Of a stretch of 64,000 nucleotides of DNA, positions 16,813 through 27,866 are shown piece by piece (the first letter of the stretch is position 1; each line of letters opens with the position of its first letter). A program made the position numbers and the translations under genes. The notes under the pieces were generated by a model. It made no database searches, was not told the origin of the DNA, and saw nothing but the letters and a program-made list of their open reading frames with translations. Location: assembly GCF_020252405.1 (NCBI RefSeq), contig NZ_JADCDA010000001.1, positions 1 to 64,000 of the forward strand. Direction: 5' to 3'. The DNA comes from Aestuariivirga sp. Its GTDB lineage: Bacteria; Pseudomonadota; Alphaproteobacteria; Rhizobiales; Aestuariivirgaceae.

Positions 16813-17663
16813 TTCCTGGCCCCCGTCTTCACCGCCAGCATGCGGTCGAGGATGATGGCCAGCACCACGATGGCGAGGCCCGCCTCGATGCCCAGCGGAA
16901 TGTTGCGGTTGGACAGGGCCTTGAACACCGGGTTGCCGAGCGAGGGCGCGCCGATCAGCGTGGCGAACACCACCATGGAGAGCGACAGCATGATGCATTG
17001 CGTGAGGCCGGCCATGATCGAGGGCATGGCGGCGGGCAGTTCCACCTTCCACAGCAATTGCCGCCTGGTGGCGCCGAAGGCCTCGCCCGCCTCGATCATC
17101 GGCCTGGGGATCGAGGTGATGCCGAGATAGGTCATGCGCACCGGGGCCGGCATGGCGAAGATGATGGTGACGATAAGGGCGGGTGCGGCGCCAAGCCCGA
17201 AGAGGATGAGGATGGGGATGAGGTAAACAAAGGTCGGCATGGTCTGCATCAGGTCGAGCACCGGCTGGGTAACCTGCCAGACCCGCCGCTTGTGCGCCGC
17301 CCAGATGCCGAGCGGCACGCCGATCGCCATGGACAGCGCCGTGGCGCCGGCGACGAGAACCAGCGTCTGCACCGTTTCCCTCCACAGGCCCTGGTTGATG
17401 ATGAAGACGAGGCCGATCAGCACGCCCAGCGCCAGCTTCCAGGATTTCTGCAGCCAATAGGCGAGCCCTGCGATCAGCAGGGCGAGCAGCACCGGCGGAA
17501 CGGCGAGCAACCCGTCGGTCGCCTTGTCCACCGCGTAGTTGAGCGCCACCTTGAGCGCGTCGAACAGCCATTGGAAATAGGTGATGATGAAGTCGATGAA
17601 GCTCTTTCCCCAGGGACCCACCGGCAGCTTCCAGGATTTGATGAAATTGGAAACCGGATCCAT
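16809..17663 (-). CDS. choW: Choline ABC transporter permease ChoW
   Basis: Inner-membrane permease of 284 residues in the ProW/BPD_transp_1 family. Several membrane segments are visible, and the coupling loop is the EAxxxG-like GEAFGATRRQLLWKVELPAAMPSI. ATG 17663 is preferred because GGGAGGGG lies immediately upstream; a frame starting at 17720 would add 19 residues without a ribosome site. It is coupled to choV by an ATGA overlap and lies behind a stem-loop that separates it from choX. Confidence 0.92.
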   Translation of the reverse strand: MDPVSNFIKSWKLPVGPWGKSFIDFIITYFQWLFDALKVALNYAVDKATDGLLAVPPVLLALLIAGLAYWLQKSWKLALGVLIGLVFIINQGLWRETVQTLVLVAGATALSMAIGVPLGIWAAHKRRVWQVTQPVLDLMQTMPTFVYLIPILILFGLGAAPALIVTIIFAMPAPVRMTYLGITSIPRPMIEAGEAFGATRRQLLWKVELPAAMPSIMAGLTQCIMLSLSMVVFATLIGAPSLGNPVFKALSNRNIPLGIEAGLAIVVLAIILDRMLAVKTGARK

Positions 17664-17741
17664 CTGCCCCTCCCCCGGGAGTGACGCCGCCGGCTTGTGT
17701 TGCCGCGGTCCGTCCGTCATGCACTGGACGAGAAAACGGGG

Positions 17742-17769
17742 AAGCCCGGGAGGCGTCTCCCGGGCTCCC
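17742..17769 (-). terminator. Stem-loop between choX and choW
   Basis: AGCCCGGGAG pairs with CTCCCGGGCT around a short GCGT loop. On the minus strand it is followed by a weak T run (CCCCGTTTTC). A partial terminator or 3' stabiliser here would make choX mRNA more abundant than choWV, as is usual for binding-protein genes. Confidence 0.6.
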
Positions 17770-17777
17770 GAACCTGC

Positions 17778-18716
17778 TTAGCCCTTGAGCGCGGCCTCGA
17801 CCGCGGCTGCGGCATCGCCGCCGTCGATTGTCGTCACACCGGCGAGCCAGGGCTTCACCGTATCCGGGTTGGCCTTGAGCCAGGCCCTCGCGGTTTCCTT
17901 CGGATCCGCACTGTCCTTCAGGACGGGAGCCATCATGGCGCCTTCCATGGCGAGGTCGAACCTGAGGTTCTTCAGAAGCTGGCCGGCGTTCGGGCATTCG
18001 GTGGAATAGCCCGCGCGGGTGATGGTGTAGACGGTCGCGGCGCCGAAGCCTGAATCACCCATGCCGTCGAGGTAATGAATCTTCATCTCGCCCATGACGG
18101 GGTGCGGCGTCCAGCCGAGGAAGATAATCCATTCATTGTTCTTCATGGCCTTCTCGGCCTCGGTCAGCATGCCGGCCTCCGAGCTTTCGACCAGCTGGAA
18201 GCCCGTCAGATTGTTCTTCGGCTCGTCGATCATGGTCTGGATGATGCGGTTGCCGTCATTGCCGGCCTCGATGCCGAAAATCTTGCCATTGAACTTGTCC
18301 TTGTTGGCGCCGAGATCGGCAAGCGACTTCACCCCGGCATCGGCCACATATTGCGGAACGACGAGTCCATAGCCCGCGCCCTCCAGGTTGGCAGCCAGCT
18401 GCTCGATCGACTTGTCGTCGAGATAGGCTTGGATGTCGGCGGTCATGGAGGGCATCCAGTTGCCGAGGAACACGTCGATGTCCCTGTTCTTGAGCGAGGC
18501 CATGGTGACCGGCACCGAGAGGGTGGAGACAGCGGGCTCATAGCCCAGCGCCTCTAGGATCACCGAGGTGGCGCCGGTCGTCACCTGGATGTCCGTCCAG
18601 CCCACATCCGCGAACCTCACCGCCTTGCAGCTGGCCGGATCGGCGGCGAAAGCCGCGGAGGCCATGGCGACGCCGAGGACGGCAGCCGCCGCCACACTCT
18701 TGATGAATGACTTCAT
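17778..18716 (-). CDS. choX: Choline-binding periplasmic protein ChoX
   Basis: Periplasmic binding protein of 312 residues, OpuAC/ProX family. The signal peptide is clear (SVAAAAVLGVAMASAAFA). Aromatic residues that form the quaternary-ammonium cage in Sinorhizobium ChoX have counterparts here in DVGWTDIQ, FLGNWMPSM, the VVPQYVADAG region and FLGWTPHPVM. It is the promoter-proximal gene of choXWV. The 270-bp divergent region to the oxidoreductase gene shows no operator I can name. Confidence 0.92.
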   Translation of the reverse strand: MKSFIKSVAAAAVLGVAMASAAFAADPASCKAVRFADVGWTDIQVTTGATSVILEALGYEPAVSTLSVPVTMASLKNRDIDVFLGNWMPSMTADIQAYLDDKSIEQLAANLEGAGYGLVVPQYVADAGVKSLADLGANKDKFNGKIFGIEAGNDGNRIIQTMIDEPKNNLTGFQLVESSEAGMLTEAEKAMKNNEWIIFLGWTPHPVMGEMKIHYLDGMGDSGFGAATVYTITRAGYSTECPNAGQLLKNLRFDLAMEGAMMAPVLKDSADPKETARAWLKANPDTVKPWLAGVTTIDGGDAAAAVEAALKG

Positions 18717-18986
18717 GATTAGCTCCCTGTTCGCCCGGCCCTTATCCGCGGGCCGCGGCTTCGGAATCGAGGATAATTCAGCTTTTGCGCATCCGGCAAG
18801 TTTTCATTGGACAGCCGGCCCGTGAGAACCGGCGCTTTCCCCGCGGAGGGGAACATGCCGGAGCGCGGAACGGCGCCGGTCCGGCGCGGGCGCTGCGGCG
18901 AGATCGTCCCGCGTGAGGGCGCGCGCACTTCCAACATCGGTCGTGCGCGAGTAAAGATGCCCGACTGAACAGGGAAAGGCAGACTC

Positions 18987-19973
18987 ATGAAACCCGTGAA
19001 ATGGGGCATTATCTCGACGGCGAATATCGGCGTGGCCAAGGTCATTCCGGGCATGCTGAAATCGAAGGAGATCGAGATCGTCGCGATATCGTCGCGCAAG
19101 AAGAAGACAGCGCAGGAGTGGGCCGGGAAACTGGGCATCCCGAAGGCTTATGGCTCCTATGAGGAGATGCTGGCCGACCCCGAGATCGAGGCCGTCTACA
19201 ATCCGCTGCCCAATCATCTCCATGTGCCGCTTACACTTGCCGCAGCGAAAGCCGGAAAGCACGTGCTGTGCGAGAAGCCCATCGCCATCACGGCGAAGGA
19301 GGCAACCCAGCTCCGCAAGATCAAGAATGTCTTCGTCGCTGAAGCCTTCATGGTGCGCCACGCCACGCAGTGGCTCGCGGCGCGCGAGCTGGTGAAGAAG
19401 AAGAAGATCGGCGAGGTGCGCGCCATTCAGGTTCTCTTCTCCTATTTCAACCGCGACCCGAAGAACGTGCGCAACAAGGCCGATATCGGCGGCGGCGGGC
19501 TTCTCGACATCGGTTGCTATCCGATCACCGTCTCCCGCTTCATCTTCGACGGCGAACCGACCCGCGTCGTCGGCACCTTCGACCGTGACCCCAAATTCAG
19601 GACGGATCGGATCGCCGGCGGCCTCGCCGATTTCGGCCAGGGGCGGCACCTGTCCTTCACCGTCTCGACCCAGCTCGCACCCTATCAGCGGGTGAACATC
19701 ATGGGCACCAAGGGCCGGATCGAGATCGAGATTCCGTTCAACGCGCCGCCCGATAAGCCCAACCGCTATTTCGTGCAGGGCCTTGAGATGAATGAAGGGG
19801 AATGGACGGAGCTTCCCGTTTCCGATCAGTACCAACTGCAGGCGGAGGCCTTCGGCCGCGTCATCCGCAAGAGGCAGAAGCCTTTCTGGGGGGTGGAGGA
19901 CGCCATCCAGAACATGAAGATCATCGATGCCTTCTTCCGCTCGGAAACCAGCGGAAAGTGGGAAAAACCCTGA
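18987..19973 (+). CDS. Gfo/Idh/MocA family oxidoreductase
   Basis: NAD(P)-dependent dehydrogenase of 328 residues acting on a sugar, inositol or related polyol. The N-terminal Rossmann fold has GIISTANIGVAKVIPGM. The catalytic region CEKPIA (K97) and the dinucleotide-site loop YNPLPNHLH are typical. DIGCYPITVSRFIFDGEP matches the GYP-like C-terminal motif. It stands alone between choX (divergent) and rpsT, with no sugar gene nearby, so the substrate is unknown. Confidence 0.88.
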   Translation: MKPVKWGIISTANIGVAKVIPGMLKSKEIEIVAISSRKKKTAQEWAGKLGIPKAYGSYEEMLADPEIEAVYNPLPNHLHVPLTLAAAKAGKHVLCEKPIAITAKEATQLRKIKNVFVAEAFMVRHATQWLAARELVKKKKIGEVRAIQVLFSYFNRDPKNVRNKADIGGGGLLDIGCYPITVSRFIFDGEPTRVVGTFDRDPKFRTDRIAGGLADFGQGRHLSFTVSTQLAPYQRVNIMGTKGRIEIEIPFNAPPDKPNRYFVQGLEMNEGEWTELPVSDQYQLQAEAFGRVIRKRQKPFWGVEDAIQNMKIIDAFFRSETSGKWEKP

Positions 19974-19997
19974 GGTTTCGGGCGCTTTTCGAAGCCA

Positions 19998-20026
19998 TTG
20001 ACGCGCGCGCCCGGCCTCTCTATAAG
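19998..20026 (+). promoter_or_regulatory. Sigma-70 promoter of rpsT
   Basis: TTGACG (19998-20003), exactly 17 bp, then TATAAG (20021-20026), about 107 bp before the rpsT start. This is one of the best housekeeping promoters in the window, as expected for a ribosomal protein gene. Confidence 0.75.
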
Positions 20027-20132
20027 CCCGCAATCCCGATGGGCCGGGAAGGCGGGCCGTCTGCCGGTTGGCATGGCGGCCTTGCTTTTGCAGGGCCGAT
20101 CAAACGCATTTCTGAAGCAGGACCAGAGCCAC

Positions 20133-20399
20133 ATGGCCAATACGAAATCGGCGAAGAAGGCCACCCGCGCCGCTGCCCGCCGCACCGAAGTGAACAAGAA
20201 CCGCGTCAGCCGCATCCGCACCTATGTGCGCAAGGTCGAGGAGGCGATTGCGTCCGGCAACCAGGCCGAGGCCGCCGCGGCGCTCCAGGCTGCCCAGCCG
20301 GAGTTGATGCGCGGGGCCCAGAAGGGTGTGCTCCACAAGAACACCGCCTCGCGAAAGGTTTCGCGCCTTGCCGCCCGCGTGAATGCCATCAAGGCCTGA
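20133..20399 (+). CDS. rpsT: 30S ribosomal protein S20
   Basis: An 88-residue basic helical protein that binds 16S rRNA in the 30S body. [17 protein letters not shown] at the N-terminus and [19 protein letters not shown] at the C-terminus are diagnostic. ATG 20133 is chosen because S20 begins there; in-frame upstream sequence contains the promoter. rpsT directly before dnaA is a conserved arrangement in Hyphomicrobiales. Confidence 0.98.
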   Translation: MANTKSAKKATRAAARRTEVNKNRVSRIRTYVRKVEEAIASGNQAEAAAALQAAQPELMRGAQKGVLHKNTASRKVSRLAARVNAIKA

Positions 20400-20440
20400 T
20401 TGCGCATCCTGCCGCCGCGGGAACACACCGTTTCTCTGGA

Positions 20441-20468
20441 CGCCGGACCGGTTTTTACCGGCGCTTTT
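20441..20468 (+). terminator. Rho-independent terminator of rpsT
   Basis: CGCCGG (20441-20446) pairs with CCGGCG (20458-20463), followed by CTTTTC. It lies 41 bp after the rpsT stop, before the R1 repeats. Confidence 0.65.
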
Positions 20469-20490
20469 CATTGTGCGCGCGGCGCTTGGA

Positions 20491-20713
20491 GCTTGATCCG
20501 CAAAAGTGGAAACCGCTTTTGCGATAAGATCATGCTCAAGCTTTTGATCTGGCGCATGTTCTTTTCGTTCAGGCGATTTCTCATGAACGGAACATGCGCT
20601 GGAGCATGATCCGCAAAAGTGGAACCGCTTTTGCGATAAGATCATGCTCAAGCTTTTGATCTGGCGCATGTTCTTTCCGTTCAGGGGATTTCGCCTGAAC
20701 GGAACATGCGCCA
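20491..20713 (+). repeat. Two tandem full-length R1 repeats (modules A and B)
   Basis: Copies at 20491-20602 and 20603-20713, each about 111 bp. Each has the hairpin A (GATCATGC arms) and the second dyad B, whose inner arms GTTCAGGCGA and TCGCCTGAAC are best seen near 20680-20700, with outer arms GCGCATGTTC and GAACATGCGC. The tandem copies differ at several bases. Confidence 0.85.
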
Positions 20714-21402
20714 GGCTTTTCCACAGCCGCCACATTTGTCCGGATACGGAACGTCTCGCGCAGAATAAACATCGCAATTTCAATCTCTTGTGCGACAATC
20801 CCCGGATTGGCGCAGCGCCACTGCCGCGCCGCGGGCGGGCAGCGGCAATATTCGCGTTCGGTTGCTTGTGCCGCGAGGCGGATGCGTCCTACGGTAAGCC
20901 TTCGCAAAAATGAAAGAGTCTCAGGGTCTTAGGTTTGGCCTTCCGGAAACGGCGGTGGCCCGGACCCCGTCAAGCCTTTTCCGTGTACGGAGCGTTTTCC
21001 GAATCAGGTTGCTTGGGCGAGCGGCGCTTTTGTAGGTTGTGTTTCGCGGGCGGGCCGCACGGCCAGTCGCCTGCAACACAATCGCAGAACCAGGGACTGT
21101 CGCGCTCAACGGTTCTGCCAATCGGTCAGTGGTGGTGGTTGCTGGACGTCGTTCGTCCAGGGGGATGGCTTTTGTGTGCGGTGTGGGATTGATGCACATG
21201 ACGAAGCTGAATGGCCCGACTGACTCAACTCAATGCTACGGCAGGGGCACATGATGATCACTTCGAACAGTCCGGAATTTATCCTGCCGAGCGTCATGAC
21301 CTGAAAGGGGCGCGTTGCCGGGGTTGAATGTCGGCTGGGTCCCTGGCCCAGCCGCAATGATCATGCGCGCCGCAGAATGCGCGCGAAGGGGTGCGGAAGA
21401 AG
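20714..21402 (+). other. Long gene-free region upstream of dnaA
   Basis: No convincing gene is present in these 689 bp. I see one DnaA-box-like TTTTCCACA near 20718-20726 and three GANTC sites (20916-20920, 21001-21005, 21222-21226), the CcrM methylation motif known to affect dnaA expression in Caulobacter. Base composition is not AT-rich and there is no DnaA-box array, so it does not look like a complete replication origin. It probably holds the dnaA promoter and leader. Confidence 0.5.
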
Positions 21403-22836
21403 ATGACTGTTGTGGCGGACGTGAAGTTGAGGTGGAACCGTGTTGCACAAAGGCTGCGGGCTGAACTTGGTGAAGATCTTTACACTTCATGGTTCGCGCG
21501 CATGGAGCTTGAGGAGTTCGAGCAGGGCCGTCTGATCGTTTCCGTTCCCACCCGCTTCCTCAAGTCTTGGATCGAGACGCATTATGTCTCGAAGCTGCAT
21601 AAGATCAGCGAGGCCGAGCTTGGCCGCCATGACACGATCCATGTGCGCGTGCGCATGCGTGGCGGCGTTCCGCAGCGCGCTGCCTTGCCGGACGAACATG
21701 CGCAGCAAGCAGCGCCGCAGGCCGGCGCAGCGCCGCAGCCGCAGCCTCCGGCAATCGCCCAGGCGCAGGCCGTGGCCACCGCCGATCGCGGTCCGCAGCT
21801 TGACCCCAACCAAAACTTCGAGACCTTCGTGGTCGGCTCCTCCAATCAACTGGCCCACGCCGCCATGTGCCGCGTGGCCGATGCAGCGCCCGGCGCCGCC
21901 GTCAGCTTCAACCCGCTGTTCGTCCATGCGGGGTCGGGCCTCGGCAAGACGCATCTTCTGTCTGCCGTGGCGCACCGTGTGAGGGAGAAGCGGCCCGACC
22001 GCCGCGTGATGTTCCTCACCGCCGAGCGCTTCATGATCAATTTCGTGATGGCGCTCCGCCAGCGCGACACGCTGGCCTTCAAGGACCAGTTCGCGGCGGC
22101 CGACGTGCTGCTCATCGACGACTTCCAGTTCCTGCAGGGCAAGACCATGCAGCAGGAGTTCTGCAACGCCTTCAACGGCCTCGTGGACTCCCGCCGCCAG
22201 GTGATCGTGGCCGCCGACGTGCCGCCCGCCCAGCTCGACTCGATCGACCAGCGCATGCGCTCGCGGCTGATGGGCGGCCTCGTGGTCGACATCGACATGC
22301 CGGACATCGAAACCCGCCGCCGCATCCTGCAGAGCCGCTACGAGACGATGCAGAAGCGCGACCCTTCGGTCATCATCCCCGGCGAAGTGCTGGAGTTCAT
22401 CGCCAACCGGGTGACCGGCACCGGCCGCGAGCTTGAGGGCGCGATGAACCGCATCGCCGCCTACCAGCAGTTCAACAATGCCGCGGTGACGCTTGACCTT
22501 GCGTCGCTCGTCCTGCGCGACATGCAGGCGAGCCCCGATGGCTCGCGCATCAAGATCGACGACATCCAGAAGATTGTCGGCCGCCATTTCAACGTCGGCC
22601 GCACCGACCTGCTCTCGCCGCGCCGCGCCCGCAGCGTTGTGGTTCCCCGCCAGATCGGCATGTATCTGGCCAAGAAGATGACAGCCAGGTCGCTGCCCGA
22701 GATCGGCCGCCGCTTCGGCGGGCGTGACCATTCGACGGTGCTGCACGCGGTGCGCAAGATCGAGGACCAGATCAAGACGGATGACAGGCTCGCCCGCGAG
22801 GTCGCCCTGCTGATCCGGCTTGTCGAACAGGGCTGA
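21403..22836 (+). CDS. dnaA: Chromosomal replication initiator DnaA
   Basis: AAA+ initiator that binds DnaA boxes at oriC. The 477-residue product has an N-terminal DnaB/SeqA-interacting domain (1-85), a Gln/Pro/Ala-rich linker (95-130), the ATPase with Walker A GSGLGKTH (177-184), Walker [12 protein letters not shown], and the C-terminal helix-turn-helix with signature [18 protein letters not shown] 21403 is used; a GTG at 21391 is possible and adds four residues. It is followed by dnaN, recF and gyrB on the same strand. Confidence 0.97.
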   Translation: MTVVADVKLRWNRVAQRLRAELGEDLYTSWFARMELEEFEQGRLIVSVPTRFLKSWIETHYVSKLHKISEAELGRHDTIHVRVRMRGGVPQRAALPDEHAQQAAPQAGAAPQPQPPAIAQAQAVATADRGPQLDPNQNFETFVVGSSNQLAHAAMCRVADAAPGAAVSFNPLFVHAGSGLGKTHLLSAVAHRVREKRPDRRVMFLTAERFMINFVMALRQRDTLAFKDQFAAADVLLIDDFQFLQGKTMQQEFCNAFNGLVDSRRQVIVAADVPPAQLDSIDQRMRSRLMGGLVVDIDMPDIETRRRILQSRYETMQKRDPSVIIPGEVLEFIANRVTGTGRELEGAMNRIAAYQQFNNAAVTLDLASLVLRDMQASPDGSRIKIDDIQKIVGRHFNVGRTDLLSPRRARSVVVPRQIGMYLAKKMTARSLPEIGRRFGGRDHSTVLHAVRKIEDQIKTDDRLAREVALLIRLVEQG

Positions 22837-22932
22837 AAAACCGCCGATAACCCTTGAATTGGCGTGGTTTTCGCGCCAAAGTTCGCGGCCCGGCAAATGG
22901 CCGGAAACCACAGGACGAGGGATCACCGGCTC

Positions 22933-24045
22933 ATGCGTGTCACGATCGAAAGGTCAGCTTTTCTCAAGGCGCTCACCCATGTGCAGAGCGTCGTCGAGCG
23001 GCGGAACACCATTCCGATCCTGTCCAATGTGCTTCTCCAGGCTGGTGACGGGCGTCTGAAGCTCACGGCGACCGACCTCGATATCGAGATTGTCGAAAGC
23101 GTGCCCGCCGAGACCGCCAGGTCCGGCGCCGCCACCGTGCCGGCGCACATGCTCTATGACATCGTCAGGAAACTGCCCGATGGCGCCCAGCTTGAGCTTG
23201 AGCAGGCCGGTGACGGCCAGCGCGTCTCGATCTTTGCGGGCCGTTCGCGCTTTGCGCTGCAGGCGCTGCCGCATGAGGACTTTCCGGACCTTGCGGCGGG
23301 TGACTTTACGCACACCTTCGCCATATCCGCCGCCGACCTCAGGGGCCTGATCGAGAAGACGCGCTTCGCGATCTCGACGGAGGAGACGCGCTATTACCTC
23401 AACGGCATCTATTTCCACGATGTGGCCGCGGACAGCCTGCTGCGCGCCGTGGCGACCGATGGCCACCGCCTCGCCCAGGCGCAGATCGCCAGGCCCGACG
23501 GCGCCAGGGGCATGCCGGGCGTCATCGTGCCGCGGAAGACCGTGCTGGAGGTGGTGAAGCTGTTCGAGGGCATCGATGGCGCGGTGGACGTCTCGCTTTC
23601 CGCCGCCAAGATCCGCTTCGCGGCGGGCGACTTGGTGCTGACGTCGAAGCTCATCGACGGCACCTTCCCGGATTATGAGCGCGTCATTCCGCGCAACAAC
23701 GACAAGAAGCTGGAGCTCGACACCAGGGCCTTCGCCGCGGCGGTGGACCGCGTCTCGACCATTTCGCAGGAGAAGGGCCGTGCCGTGAAGCTGGCAATCG
23801 CCGCCAACAAGGTGGTGCTGACGGTGAACAACCCGGATTCGGGCTCGGCCGAGGAGGAAGTGGCCTGTTCCTATGACGCCGACCCGCTCGATATCGGCTT
23901 CAACTCGCGTTATCTGCTCGATGTGGCGAGTCAGATGAAGTCGGACGGCCTGGAGCTGCAGCTCTCTGACGCAGGCTCGCCCACCATCCTGCGCGACCCC
24001 AACGACGAGCAGGTCCTCTATGTGCTGATGCCCATGCGGGTGTAA
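22933..24045 (+). CDS. dnaN: DNA polymerase III beta subunit (sliding clamp)
   Basis: Ring-shaped processivity clamp of 370 residues, three repeats of the clamp fold. N-terminus MRVTIERSAFLKALTHVQSV and the C-terminal PTILRDPNDEQVLYVLMPMRV (last residues MRV after the methionine-proline pair) are diagnostic. ATG 22933 is chosen because the clamp begins there; an in-frame start at 22864 adds 23 unconserved residues. It follows dnaA by 96 bp. Confidence 0.97.
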   Translation: MRVTIERSAFLKALTHVQSVVERRNTIPILSNVLLQAGDGRLKLTATDLDIEIVESVPAETARSGAATVPAHMLYDIVRKLPDGAQLELEQAGDGQRVSIFAGRSRFALQALPHEDFPDLAAGDFTHTFAISAADLRGLIEKTRFAISTEETRYYLNGIYFHDVAADSLLRAVATDGHRLAQAQIARPDGARGMPGVIVPRKTVLEVVKLFEGIDGAVDVSLSAAKIRFAAGDLVLTSKLIDGTFPDYERVIPRNNDKKLELDTRAFAAAVDRVSTISQEKGRAVKLAIAANKVVLTVNNPDSGSAEEEVACSYDADPLDIGFNSRYLLDVASQMKSDGLELQLSDAGSPTILRDPNDEQVLYVLMPMRV

Positions 24046-24054
24046 GCCTCGTTT

Positions 24055-27647
<3,593 letters not shown>

Positions 27648-27866
27648 TCCCGCCTTTAACGCGCTGTTTAGAGCTGCTGCATTAATGTGAGATTGTGCGG
27701 AATGCGGGCTATCACGGCCCGCCGGCATGACGCCACCCACGAATACCGCCGCAACTCCGTTCACCAAAACACTGTGCAAGGTTCGCGCAGGGTTGCCGCG
27801 GCAATGTCTCCAGTCGGATCGTGAGGTTAGTGGGGGCGCGCCGCGCCGCCCAGCGGGGACCCATCC

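Noticed and set aside
16813-17997. Upstream extension of the choV frame
   Set aside because: It runs through choW in the wrong frame. ATG 16812 matches the ProV N-terminus and the ATGA overlap with choW.
20714-21402. oriC next to dnaA
   Set aside because: Only one DnaA-box-like site and no AT-rich unwinding region; in this order oriC is often not beside dnaA.
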